Below, one piece after another: positions 32,330 through 44,046 of a DNA stretch of 64,000 nt (its first letter is position 1; each line of letters starts with the position of its first letter). The position numbers were made by a program, and so were the translations under genes. Origin of the DNA: Cryptomeria japonica. Its lineage: Eukaryota > Streptophyta > Pinopsida > Cupressales > Cupressaceae. The DNA is taken from the NCBI RefSeq assembly GCF_030272615.1, contig NC_081405.1, forward strand, positions 155,541,613-155,605,612, written 5' to 3'. A model generated the notes under the pieces. It saw only the letters and a list, made by a program, of their open reading frames with translations, was not told the DNA's origin and did no database searches.

Positions 32330-33206
32330 GTGTATTGTTATACAAGATACCTCATAGGGGTAGAGGCCATGGGCGAGGTGGTCACTGTGTGGGTACTTGA
32401 CAAAACCCTCATCAAGAGGATTCTAAGGTGGATTGTCAGAAGGAGCACTAGCATGACCATCAGGAAGAGGAAACCCAAGGTGAAAAATAATAGGGTAATG
32501 ATACAATACCTCAGTTGATTAATGTTTGTAAGGAGCTTCTTGCATATTTGGGTCTGAGGCAGGAAGATAATCAACAAGAGGAGTCTCATCATTCTGATCA
32601 TCAAGATAGAGTAGTGTATCAAGAGAGAGAGAGGGAGGGAGTGCTCACCTTAGAGGAGAGATGATGTAGTATTGGATCTGGATGTGATTTTGGTAGGTCA
32701 TATGAGGGATCTTCTTAGGTCTCGACCTCCTAGCTTTGATAGATCTAGCAGCGGGATTGAGGCAAAGACATAGCTCTTGGACTTGGGTAGGTGTTTTTCT
32801 ATGCATCTATATAGAAGTAACACCAAGGATAGGTTTGCTAGATCATAGCATCTTCGTGTATTTTCTTCCACTTGGTGGCATCTTGAGGAGCTAAAGCTTC
32901 ACTTGGATATTATTTTTTGTATCTTGGGAGATGTTTGTAGAGTAGTTCCATGCTCATTTTCTATTAGATCTTTGGATACAGAGGAAGGTAAATGAGTTCC
33001 ACAACCTTAGGTAGTTGACTATGTTAGTTGAGTAGTATGAGCATAAGTTTTTTGAACTTAAGTAGTATTCAAGAATAGTGGATGATGAGGTTATGCATAT
33101 GCAACAATGTTTTAGGGCCCTTAATGCCCATATCGGTGGAAGAGTATGGGTATTTGAACCGAATACTATGGAGGTAGTTGTGGAGAAGGCATGCTTGGTT
33201 GAGGAG
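32330..33206 (+). pseudogene. Gypsy G2 gag, first part
   Basis: Capsid protein remnant. In shifting frames it reads 'SRPPSFDRSSSGIEAKT', 'LLDLGRCFSMHLY', 'STWWHLEELKLHLDI', 'DEVMHMQQCFRALNAHIG' and ends 'VVVEKACLVEE' at the insertion point. The spacing matches plant gypsy gag (retrotrans_gag). A GA-rich run lies at 32623-32640. Stops, mostly TAG, occur throughout. Copia A interrupts it at 33206, and the reading continues at 40492. Confidence 0.7.
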
Positions 33207-34641
33207 TGTTGGCATTTTGAGTTTGTTGGTATTTTGCATTAAGATTGCATTAATGATATGTTGTCATTGATGTCAATTGAACTAGTAAATGGTATTCATT
33301 TTATTGTTGATAATGTTGTTTTCGATATTGGCTAGTAACTAGTAAGAAGAGATTTGTGGAAAAAAATTTAAACTTGTATGTTAAGTTTGTGAGTTGAACT
33401 GGTGTAAAGGGTTAAACCTTTCTATGTAATGTAATCGGTAAACCCTATCAGTTATTAAACCCTAACCAACCAAGTTTGATGGTTTATTATCTAATAAGCG
33501 GTAATGATGGAGACACGTGATCATTTGATTAAGGAGATATTCAAATCATTTTGGCACGTTTGTTCTTGTCTACGAAAGGAGCAAAGTGGATTGCATCTAA
33601 GGCACAACACGTGATGAGTTACAAAGTCCAATAGAGCGGTGATCATGGAGCGGTTGAAATTGTCTTGAAAAATGTGAAGAGATTATCATGATTTCTAACG
33701 ATCAAGATTGTACCAACTTGTTTGTAATCTAAATGATGAGAATTAGATTTTTTTTGTGTTACCGACCTAATTGATTTCAATTTAAGGTTGATGAAGTTGT
33801 TTGTTAAGGTTGTTGGAAAAGTTGGTAGAAAACCTGTTGAGTGTAAAGTTTCCAAACCGGTGAATGTATCTGCACTTTGAGTGAAGGTAGATTGAAGGTT
33901 AAAGAAGGATCTAATCAAGCAAAAGTAGTGCTATTCAGATAGATCAACAAAACTGTTGTCTTCTAACAATTACTACAGAAGTTAAATACCTTAACCAGGT
34001 AGGCTCTAACAAGCTTGGTTACTCATTAAATCCTCTAACAAGGTGGTCCATTAGCTCGGAATCTTAAATCCTCCAACGAGGTTACTCCTAATAGGGTATT
34101 GTGCTTCTGACAAGGCATATTTGTAAAATCCCTTGACTAGGTGATTCTTAACCAGAATTAGTTCTTAACAAGACTTATTGTAAAGCTCTAATAGGCTTTG
34201 GCTCCTAACAGGGTGAACTTTGAAAGAGTTCAAATATCTATCCTTTTGAGTCTCATCTCACTGTGGTTGTTACCTATTTGGGTTTTCCGCGTATAAACAT
34301 TTGTGTCAAGTGGTGAATACTTTTGTGGTTGTGATCTTACTCATTGATTTGGTTAAATATCTGATAAGGCATATTATGTAGAAGCATTAAGAGATGAATA
34401 TGTTGAGCTATGATTAAACATTGTTGATATTCACAAGATTGAATTTGTTTACTGTTAAAGTTGTCATAACAGTTAAACCTATTGATGTCAAATATTCTTA
34501 TGAATATTTATCTTGACTGAGATATGTTTAATTTGTTTGACTGAGTTTGAGTTTGGGAACTTTGTATCACTTTTTCAATATACTGATTCACCCCCCCCTT
34601 TCAATTTTCTACCGGATACTTATTCTTTCATCAAACCATCA
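33207..34641 (+). repeat. 5' LTR of copia A
   Basis: TGTTGGCATTTTG...ACCATCA. It carries about eleven degenerate copies of 'ctctaacaagg/cctaacaggg' between 33989 and 34215 and the C-rich module at about 34582. Confidence 0.9.
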
Positions 34642-34643
34642 AT

Positions 34644-34654
34644 TGGTATCAAAG
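34644..34654 (+). other. Primer-binding site of copia A
   Basis: TGGTATCAAAG, the tRNA-iMet complement with one change, two bases after the LTR end. Confidence 0.75.
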
Positions 34655-34710
34655 TATCATAGGTCCTCTTAATCTAAAAGCCTAACAACTCAAGGAAAAG
34701 ATCTTGTAGA

Positions 34711-35502
34711 TCATGATGATGAAAGAAGGTCTGAAGTTCAACAAAGATAAGTATAGAATATGGAGTGATAGAATGAAGATTTACATTAAGAGTCTTGGTA
34801 GTCAGTATTAGGAACATATAGAAAATAAGTATACTACACCTACTAGGACCCTGACTGATGATTAGAAGAAAGAACAACAAGAAAATCACTAGGCACTAGA
34901 AGCTATTATCAGTTCCCTGTCTCATGCTGAATATCTAGATGTTCATGGTCTTGAAACTGCATATGAAGTATGGAAGAAAATGGAAGAGATTTATAGTGGT
35001 GATAAACATGTTAAGATTGCCAAAGAAGAGAATTTAAGAGGCAAGTTTGATGACATGAGAATGTTTGAAGGTGAGAATATCCAGTAGTATGGTCAAAGGA
35101 TTAAACATATAGTTGGTGAGATAAAGAGTGCAGGAGAGAAAGTGGAAGATACCATAGTAATCAGTAAGGTACTGAGAACCCTGCTACCATCTATGCTATC
35201 TGAGTTGTAGCTATTTAGGAGCTGAAATCCATTAATAAGACAAAGGTTACACTTGACTCTATTATTGGGAAACTTACTGCTTTTGAACTAAATGGCTATG
35301 ATGGTAGTGTACAGAAATCAGAATCTACATTTAGAGCTTCTGTCTCTAACCCATCTATGAAAAGAAGTAGAGATATCGGCCATAACTATGAATCTAGACC
35401 CAACAGAGATGTTGAAGATGAAAACATCTTAGTAGAACTTGAAGGATTGTTGGTAAAATGACTGCCTAGAGGCACTGGTAAATGTTGAGATAAGCTACCT
35501 TT
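34711..35502 (+). pseudogene. Copia A gag
   Basis: Capsid part of a copia polyprotein (DUF4219/UBN2 type). Readable segments include 'YRIWSDRMKIYIKSLGSQY', 'LETAYEVWKKMEEIYSGD', 'SLRGKFDDMRM'-like text and 'IVGEIKSAGEKVEDTIVISK'. TAG codons interrupt at 34809, 34863 and 35085. The first two of these occur at the same place in the gag piece at 50426-50886. It is followed directly by the zinc knuckle of the nucleocapsid. Confidence 0.8.
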
Positions 35503-38500
35503 AAAATGTTTTGCATGCAACAAGATTGGTCATATAGCAACAAATTACCCTAATGATAAAAATAAATACAAGAGAGACAAATTTAAGAAATACAAGGGTA
35601 AAGGCAAGAGAGATTGTCTTGTAGCTAATGATAGTGGTGTTACTGATGAAGAATCTGATGATGATGCTACTGAAGCTATTGTGTTTGTAGCAATTAAGGA
35701 AGAAATATTAGATCAGAAGGCACTAGTATCCAGAATGGATAACTTTGATGATTTGATCATTGATAGTGGTTGTTTACATCACATGACCAGTGATCGGGGC
35801 AAATCTCTTTCCCTAAAGGAATTTGATGGTGGTGTTGTCATATTTCACAATGACTCACCCTGTATGGTTAAAGGTAAGGGAGTTATCTCTCTTAATGGGA
35901 AAAGCAGTGCTAACAATATCTATTGGGTTGAAGGCATAAAGCACAATCTTCTTAGCATGGTACAACTTAATAATAGAGGATACCCACTGGAATTCAGAAA
36001 TAGTATATGCAAAATCTTGGACAACATAGGAGAATTAATTGCAACCGGTAAATAGACCAGAGGTAATCTATTTCATCTCAATCCTAAAATTATCAACTGT
36101 TTGATTGTGAAAGTGGATGATAGCTGGCTCTGGCATAAGAGATTTTGTCATATTAATTTTGACAATATTATTAAAGTAAGCAAGTCTAAGACAGCAAGAG
36201 GTCTACCTTAGCTAGACAAACCGGTTAATGCTCTTTGTAAAGAATGTCAACTAGGAAACATGGCTTCTTCAACTTTTAAGATCAAGTCCTTCTCAATAGA
36301 GCACTTGTTAGATTTGGTTCATACAGATCTATGTGGACCAATAAGAACAAGAATTCAAGGTGACAGATACTTCATGATCTTCACTAATGATTGTTCAAGG
36401 AAGATGTGGGTCACATTCTTGAAGGATAAAAATGAAGCTTTTGGTAAATTCAAGGCATTCAAAGCCTTAGCTGAGAAAGAGAGTGGAAAAAGATAAAATG
36501 TATAAAAATAGATCAAAGCAATAAATTCACTTCGGCAGAGTTCACTAAATATTGTGATGATAATGGTATCAAGCGGCAGCTTTCTGCACCAAGGACACCA
36601 CAATAGAACGGTATACCAGAAAGAAACAACCAGACAGTGGTTGAAGCTACTAGGACTATGTTGATAGAAGGTGGTGTATCAAAATTTTTTTGGAAAGAAG
36701 TTGTAAGTACAACTATGTATACAATGAGTACTGGTATGGGAGATCACTTGATGTTAGCTATTTTAAAATATTTGGTAGCAAATGTTTTATTAAAAGAGGT
36801 GATTAGTAAGAAAATTTGAAGCTAAGAGTGATGAAGGCATACTTCTTGGCTATTCTACCAAGAGTAAGGCCTATAAATGCTTCAACAACCAGACAAAAAA
36901 ATTTATTGAAAGTGTTGATGTTCGTGTAGATGAATGTCCTAAAATTGCAGAAGGAACCAATTCTAAGAAGGATGAAGATCCTTGCATTTTGCTTTCAAAA
37001 CCTAAAACTATTAAAATAGAAACTGACAAAGCAAATCCTAATGAACTTGTTCAATCAGAACAAACAAATTCAGAGGAAGATGACAATGATGAAGCTGAAC
37101 TTGAAGAGAATGATCATGTTATTCCTAGGTATGCGAGACTGAATCATAGTCCTAAATAGATAATTGGGGATAAGGATGTTGGAGTACTAACTAGAAGGAA
37201 AATAAGAGAGAACTCTTGCATGATCTCCACCTTTGAATCTAGAAGTGCTAAAGAGGCATTTGGTGATGATCGTTGGTTGAAAGGTATGGAGGAGGAATTA
37301 GATCAAATTGAGAAGAACAACACTTGGACCCTGGTACCCCAACCAATAAAGAAGAATGTTATAGGTACCAAATGGGTGTTCAGAAACAAGTTAAATGAAG
37401 ATGGTGTTTTAGTTCAGAATAAGGCAAGATTAGTATGCAAAGGTTATGCACAAGAAGGAGAAGACTATGGAGAAAATTTTGAACCAGTAGCAAGACTGGA
37501 AGGTGTCAGAACATTGCTTGCATTTGCAGCTCATATAAACTTCAAGGTATACTAGATGGATGTTAAGTTTGCATTCTTGAATGGGATACTAGAAAAAGAG
37601 GTTTATATAGAGCAGCCTGATGGTTATACATTGACAGATAAGGAAGACATGGTATGTAAATTGCATAAAGCCTTGTATGGATTAAATCAGGCACCTAGAG
37701 CATGGTATGAATGACTTCATACTCATTTGATGAAGATAGGCTTTACTAGAACTAGTGATGACAACAATATTTATCTCAAGTCTGAAGGAGATGAAATACT
37801 AGTCAGTGAAGTATTTGTAAATGACATTATATTTGGAGGTAATGATGACATGAGTAATTGTTTTGCAGATGTAATGAAAAATAAATTTGAGATGTCATTA
37901 GTAGGGGAAATAAAAAAATTCATAGGCTTACAGATACATTAGATGAAGAATGGTATTTTCATTACTCAATCCAAGTATGTGAAAGAGGTTTTGAAGACTT
38001 CCGCTATGAGTGACTATAAACCAGTTGGAACCCCAATGGTTACAGGCTGTAAATTGTCCAAGGAAGATGCATCTAAGTCTATAGATGAAAAGGAATATAG
38101 GTCAATGATTGGAAAACTACACTATGTTGTTCACAGTCGACCGGATATTGCCCATGCAATTGGTATTGTTGCTAGATTTCAATAGAATCCAAAGGAGGCA
38201 CATCTGATGGAAACTAAGAGAATTTTTAGATATCTGAAAGGTACTGTTGGCTATGGGTTATTGTATCCATATGGTGGAAATTTTGATCTGAAAGCATACA
38301 CAGATGCTGATTGGGCATGAAACATTGATGACTGGAAAAGTACTACCAGTGGAGCATTCTTTTTAGTAGGAAGGCTAGTCTCTTGGAGTAGTAAAAAGTA
38401 GAGTTGCACTCCATAATCTACTGCTGAAGCTAAATATATAGCAACTTATATGAATTGCACACGAGCTATGTGGATGAGGCACATTTTGGAAGGTTTGAAG

Positions 38501-38766
38501 ATAGAAATATCAGAACCTATAAAGATTTTTTGTGATAATACAAGTGCAATAAATATTTCAAAAAATCATGTTTTGCATGCAAGGACTAAGCACATTGAAT
38601 TGAAATATGACTTCTTGAGGGAAAAAGTTCAAAGTAAAGATGTTATCTTGGAGCATGTTTCTACCAAGGAGTAGCTTGCAAATATCTTTACCAAACCTCT
38701 GACTAACACCACTTTCGATTATCTTAGAAGTCAATTGGGAGATGTCCCTCTTCATAAAGTAAGTTA
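35503..38766 (+). pseudogene. Copia A nucleocapsid end and pol
   Basis: Zinc knuckle 'CFACNKIGHIATNY' (35509-35550) has Tyr where the last Cys belongs. Protease 'IIDSGCLHHM' (35755-35784) is intact at D-S-G. GAG-pre-integrase (36064-36280) and integrase core ('HTDLCGPI', 36320) follow, then a frameshifted integrase end to about 36900. RT (37220-38190) has 'IGTKWVFRNKLNEDG' and 'ARLVCKGYAQEG'. Its catalytic box reads F-V-N-D, so one active-site Asp is Asn and the enzyme is dead. RNase H runs 38190-38766 ('ISEPIKIFCDNTSAINISKN'). Many TAG stops. Confidence 0.85.
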
Positions 38767-39079
38767 AGCATGATGCTGAATGCATCAATCCCTGAACCAC
38801 TTGTAGAATCTTATATGGATTGATGAAGGAGTGGATGTATTCCACAAGGGGAACATCAACATCACAGTGAGAGCATAATTACATGTTTTACTTTCACTTT
38901 GGCATTGTTGTCAAAGGGGGAGAAGAATTATGTGTCTGATTAAGTGAACCAGCGGTAGGCTAAAGACAGACAGAGCAAAGTGAATACTTGGTAATGTAAA
39001 CTAGGATTCATATTCACCAATCTCAGTAGCAATCAGAGGCGTTGATATTTGTATTGCCATCAATGCCAAAGGGGGAGAT
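38767..39079 (+). other. Copia A 3' untranslated part with two polypurine tracts
   Basis: 'caaagggggag' occurs near 38912 and again at 39067-39079 directly before the 3' LTR, 155 bp apart. Confidence 0.75.
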
Positions 39080-40486
39080 TGTTGGCATTTTGAGTTTGTT
39101 GGTATTTTGCATCAAGATTATATTAATGATATGTTTTCAATTGAACTGGTAAATGGTATTCATATTATTGCTAATATTGTTGCTTTTGATATTGGCTAGT
39201 AACCAGTAAGAAGAGATTTGTGGAAGATGTTGTAAACTTGTATGTTAAGTTTGTGAGTTGAACCAGTGTAAAGGGTTAAACCTTTCTATGTAATGTAACT
39301 GGTAAACCCTAACCGACCAAGTCTGATGGTTTATTATCTGATAAGTGGTAATGATGGAGACATGTGCTATCATTTGATTAAGGAGATATTCAAATCATTT
39401 TAGTGCGTTTGTTTTTATCTAGGGAAGGAACAAAGTGGATTGCATCTAATGCACAATGAGTGATGAGTTGCAAAGTCCAATAGAGCGGTGATCATGGAGT
39501 GGTTGAAATTGTCTTGAAAAATGTGAAGAGATTGTTATGATCTTAATGGTCAAGATTGTATCGACTTGTTTGTAATCTCAATGATGAGAATTAGGTTTTT
39601 GTTGTGTTACCGACCTAATTGATTTCTATTTAAGGTCGATGAAGTTTTTTGTTAGGGTTGTTGGCAAGGTTGGTAGAAAACCTATTCAGTGTATAGTTGC
39701 CAAACCAGTGAATGGATCTGCACTTTGAGTGAAGACAAACTGAAGGTTATAGAAGGATCTGATCAAGCAAAAGTAGTGCTATTTAGACAGATCAACAAAA
39801 CTATTGTTTTCTAACAATTACAGTAGATGTTAAATCCCTTAACCAGGTAAGCTCTAACAAGCTTGGTTACTCATTGAATCCTCTACAAGGTGGTCTATTA
39901 GCTTGGATTCTTAAATCCTCCAAAAAGGTTACTCCTAGCAGGGTATTGTGAATTTGACAAGGCATATTTGTAAAATCCCTTAACCAGGTGATTCCTAACT
40001 GGAATTAGTTCTTAACAGGACTTATTGTAAAGCTCTAACAGGCTTTGGTTCCTAATAGGGCAAACTTTGAAACTGCTCAGATAGTTATCCTTGTGAGTCT
40101 CATCTCACTATGGTTTTTATCTATTTGGGGTTTCCACGTATAAACTTTTGTGTCATGTGGTGAATGCTTTTGTGGTTGTGATCTTACTTGTTGATTTGGT
40201 TAAATCTCTGATAAGATGTTATGTAGAAGCATTAAGGGATGAATATGTTGATTTATGATTAAGGATTGTTGATATTCACAAAATTGAATTTGTTTACTGT
40301 TAAAGTTGTCATAATAGTTAAACCTGTTGATGTCAAGTATTCTTATGAATATTGATCTTGACTGAGATCTGTTTACTTTGTTTGACTGAGTTTGAGTTTG
40401 GCAACTTTGTATCAATTTTTTAGTATACCGATTCACCCCCCCCTCTCAGTATTCTACTAGATACTTATTCTTTCATCATACCATCA
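39080..40486 (+). repeat. 3' LTR of copia A
   Basis: TGTTGGCATTTTG...CATACCATCA, 1407 bp, followed by the AGGAG target duplicate. Confidence 0.9.
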
Positions 40487-40491
40487 AGGAG

Positions 40492-41369
40492 AATTTAGCT
40501 TTCGCTTTAAGTGGGCAGGTATGAGTGCAAAGTGGCAGTACTCCAATTTGAGGATCAGATGCGAGAGCCATGTGGTCATAGGTATCAGGGTTTGCTAGGA
40601 GTCACCCTTCATCATTCAAGGGTGGATGATTTCAACAAAAGAAGAATTTTTAGAGTCAAAATTTCGCTCGTGGTGATAGATCCTAGACAAATAGAGAGTG
40701 CAATAGTTAGTGTATTAAGAATTTTCATGCTTCTTAGTGAGCTCAAAGTTCTTAGTAGAACTCTAATAGAGGTTGTTATCAATAGTCTAATGCACCTTCG
40801 ATTAGAAGAGGTTTCAATAGAGGGCATTCTTTCACTTGTATACAGTAGGGTCACATTGTAGTGCATTTCCCTCAGAGGTCTACTCAGATGTTAGGTCAGA
40901 GACCAACAACTTCAAAGCCTACAATAGGAGATGCAGGGAGATCTCATAGAGTCTTTGCAATGGTTGATAACCATTAGGCTGAGTACCAGGGTATAGTTGT
41001 GGAGACCACAGGTGAGATAGGTGGTATTTCTTACTTAGTGTCATTTGATTCAAGTGCTTAAGATTATTTTATCTCCCCATATTTAGTAGAGAGATGTAGA
41101 CTCTCAATTGAAAATAAAGTTGATTAGTGGCAGGTTGAGTTGGCAATGGGATCCAGGGTGGCAACAGACTCGCTTATTCTGATTCTATGTTGGATTTAGG
41201 AGTTTCTTCCACCACTATGGATCTTCGTGTCCTTTCTTTAGGATCCTATGGTGTTGTATTGGGTATGGATTTTCTTGAGGCACATCATGATAAGATTAAT
41301 TGTTGTGGTAAGAGGGTGGAACATCTTGGTGATAGTGGTGAGAGAGTGGATATTGTGGTAGTACCATGA
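40492..41369 (+). pseudogene. Gypsy G2 gag end and protease
   Basis: It continues G2 after copia A. A zinc-knuckle remnant near 40830 ('FTCIQ', stop, 'GHIVVHFP') has lost later Cys residues. The protease region has 'GGISYLVSFDSSA', a stop, then 'YFISPYLVERC' (41020-41100), where D-S-G would be the active site, so Gly is Ser. The C-terminal flap segment 'VLSLGSYGVVLGMDFLEAHH' (41225-41290) is clear. Frames shift at least twice. Inactive. Confidence 0.7.
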
Positions 41370-41499
41370 CCTATTTTTCTTCACATGATTTTCATTATGT
41401 ATTTGTAGTATCAATGGAAAGGATGTCAGTTGTTTGCAATGAGAGTGAATGACTTGGTTGAGGGAGAGATTTAGGATGATCTCCTTCATAATTGTCCTA

Positions 41500-42370
41500 C
41501 TCTTCAGGAGTTTTCAGATGTGTTTCCTATCAAGATTTTGAGTATGCCACCTAAGAATGACATTGAATTTTGAATAGATTTGGTCCCTAGAGAAGATTGG
41601 ATATCTAACGCACCTTATCGAATGACTATACAATAGTTGGGTGAGTTGCAGTTGCAGTTGGAGGAGTTGTTAGCTAATGGATTCATTCATCCTAGCATCT
41701 CTCAATGAGGAGCACTAGTTCTATTTGTTAAGAAGGATGCATCTCTTTGTTTGTGCATAGATTACTAGTAGCTGAATAATGTGACAGTGAGGAATTGTTA
41801 TCCTTGTCAAGGATGCTAAGGTCTTCTCTAAGATAGATCTTAAGTTAGGGTATCATAAATTGTTGATTCATGAGGTGGATAATCATTAGACAACTTTTTG
41901 CACTTGATATGGACATTATGTGTTTATAGTGGTTTCTTTTGGGCATACTAATGCACCCTTAATTTTCATCAGTTTGATGAATGGAGTGTTTAGTAATTAC
42001 CTTGATAGATTTGTTCTTTTGTTCCTTGATGATATATTGATTTATTTGAGGACCATGGAGGAGCATTTGAGGAAGGTGATGCAGTGCCTTTGTGAGAATT
42101 AGTTGTATGGCAATTTGGCTAAGTGTGAGTTTTTCTAGATGGAGGTGAAGTATTTGGGACCTATTATTTTAGGAGAGGATATTGCAGTGGATCCCTCCAA
42201 GATTTAGGTGATTGTGAATTGGCCAACACATACTAATGTGGTCAAAGTTTGAAGTTTTATGGGCCTTGTAGAATGTTATCATCAGGTTGTTCAGGGATTT
42301 TCAAGGATAGCTCATCCTATTACTTCTCTTTAGAGGAAAGGGAAGAATTTTTTTTGGTCAGGGTAGTATG
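41500..42370 (+). pseudogene. Gypsy G2 reverse transcriptase
   Basis: 'VFPIKILSMPPKNDIEF', 'LEELLANGFIHPSIS', 'LVLFVKKDASLCLCIDY', 'KVFSKIDLKLGYHKLLI' in order, then '[19 protein letters not shown]' and '[20 protein letters not shown]' (41920-42102). The catalytic Y/F-L-D-D box is preserved as FLDD. A short part between the second and third blocks (about 41800) appears deleted. Connection text to about 42370 reads 'KFWSFMGLVECYH'-like sequence with stops. Standard gypsy order before RNase H. Confidence 0.8.
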
Positions 42371-42379
42371 AGAAAGCTT

Positions 42380-42840
42380 TCTAGATCCTTAAGGAGCATC
42401 TTATTCGTGCACCAATTTTAGCAGTTCCAAATATAGTAGGAGATTTTGTTGTGTGTACATATGATTCTTTGGAGGGTTTGGGAGCCGTTCTTATACAGGA
42501 TGGTCTTGTGATTTCCTATGAGTCTCGTAAAATCAAGGATCACAAGTTGAACTATCCCACTCATGATTTGAAGTTGGCACCAGTCATTCATACTTTGGTG
42601 AGATGGAGGCATTTTCTTCTTGGACATCGGCTCAAGTTGCATAGTGATCATCATAGTTTGCAGTATATATTCACTCAACCGAACATAAATTCTAGGTAGG
42701 GTCAATGGATGGAGTTTCTTTGTGAGTGGAACTTTGGAGTGAAGTACATTCAGGGCAAGGAGAATATGGTGGAAAATGGGTTGATTTGCAAGAGGCATGC
42801 ATTATCAATGGTGACTCTTAGTGTGGATTTGAGAAGTTAG
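42380..42840 (+). pseudogene. Gypsy G2 RNase H
   Basis: 'FVVCTYDSLEGLGAVLIQDG' starts the domain (42445), followed by 'YESRKIKDHKLNYPTHDLKL' and 'HRLKLHSDHHSLQYIF' (to 42699), then after a TAG 'WMEFLCEWNFGVKYIQGKEN'. An Asp appears as expected in T-Y-D-S and S-D-H. The open stretch 42451-42699 is one of the better-kept parts of G2. Confidence 0.8.
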
Positions 42841-43009
42841 ATCCTTAGTGCACTTCCTTCGGATGCTTGGTACTAGGAGGTTAGAGAAGAGATCATTTTA
42901 GGGAGAGAACTCAAGGGGAGATTTGTAGGTTATTCTTTGCAGCTATATGGTCTTCTTCATCATTTGGGATGTATGTATGTTCCATCTTCAAATGGAATTC
43001 AAGTTTTGA

Positions 43010-44046
43010 TTTTGACAAAGGCATATTTTGCACCTTCCTCAGCACATCCAAGTGTTAAGAAGATGCACGCCAATCTTTGATAGTTGTACCATTGGTCTGG
43101 CATGAGGTGAGATATGGCAGATTTTGTGTCTTGATGTTTGGAGTGTCAGTGGGTGAAGCTCGAGCATCAACATCCCACGGGTTTGTTGTAGTCTAACCTG
43201 GTTCTAGATTGGAAATGGGATATCATTTTGATGGACTTCATTATTGGTTTGTCAATGTCTTCTAGTCATCATGATGCTATCATGTTCACCATTGATAGTT
43301 TGACCAAGGCGGCACACTTCTCTTTGATTCGATCTTCCTACATAGTAACAATAGTGGCTCAAGTTTTTATGGAGGATATCATGAGGTTATATAGTATTTC
43401 ATGTCAGATTATGTGAGATTGTGATCTAGTGTTGACTTTGGCACTATGGACTTCTCTTTAGCACAATTTAGGTGCTCCATTGAACTTTACTCGGCATATC
43501 ATCCAAAGACATATGGGAAATTTGAGAGAGTTAATTAGGTCCTTGAGGATATGCTTTGTATGTATATCATGGATCAGCAGTCATGATGGGAGGACTACCT
43601 ATATTTGGTAGATTTTACTTATAATAATGGCTATCATAGTTAGATTGGTATGTCTCCTTTTCAAGCTTTGTATGGTTGACCTTGTCATGCACATTTGAGT
43701 TAGGATCGTTTAGAGGATAGAGTGCTCTTGGGATTAGAGATACTACAAGAGATGGAGCAGCAGGTGACTCATATTCATGAGCATTTGGTGGCAGCACTAG
43801 ATAGACATAAGAAGCATGCAGATGCTCATCACGTGGATTGACAATTTTTTATTGGAAATAAAGTATTTTTTAGGGTTCATCCATGAAAGAGTCCTATCCG
43901 TTATGGAAAAGGCTCTAAGTCAGCACCTTGTTTTATTTGACCATTTGATGCTTTCAAGAGCATTGGCCTTGTGGCTTATCATCTTGCCTTGTTGCCCAAC
44001 TTCTCCCACATCCACGATGTGTTTCATGTATCAGTTTTGAGGCCAT
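43010..44046 (+). pseudogene. Gypsy G2 integrase, main part
   Basis: Zinc-binding region with decayed residues ('HPSVKKMHANL', 'CLECQWVKLEHQHPTGLL', 43040-43190). The core has 'WKWDIILMDFIIGLSMSSSH' and 'DAIMFTIDSLTKAAHF' (43210-43330) and the later 'IMRLYSISCQ'. The C-terminal part (43500-44040) is readable in several frames, ending in a decayed '..VFHVSVLRP' type sequence at 44020-44046. The copia complex B begins exactly there, and the rest of the protein lies at 62655-62880. Confidence 0.75.

Larger units (their letters stand above)
33207..40486 (+). mobile_element. Ty1-copia element A, complete outline
   Basis: LTRs at 33207-34641 and 39080-40486, a primer site, gag, pol and doubled polypurine tracts. 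The target duplication AGGAG at 33202-33206 and 40487-40491 is exact. It sits inside the gag of G2. LTRs differ by many substitutions and small indels (1435 against 1407 bp), so the insertion is not recent. Coding frames are broken. Confidence 0.92.

Noticed and set aside
36355-36603. Minus-strand ORF over copia integrase (also 47104-47460 and 51996-52353)
   Set aside because: Antisense shadows; the same shape recurs in each copy because the plus-strand coding is conserved.
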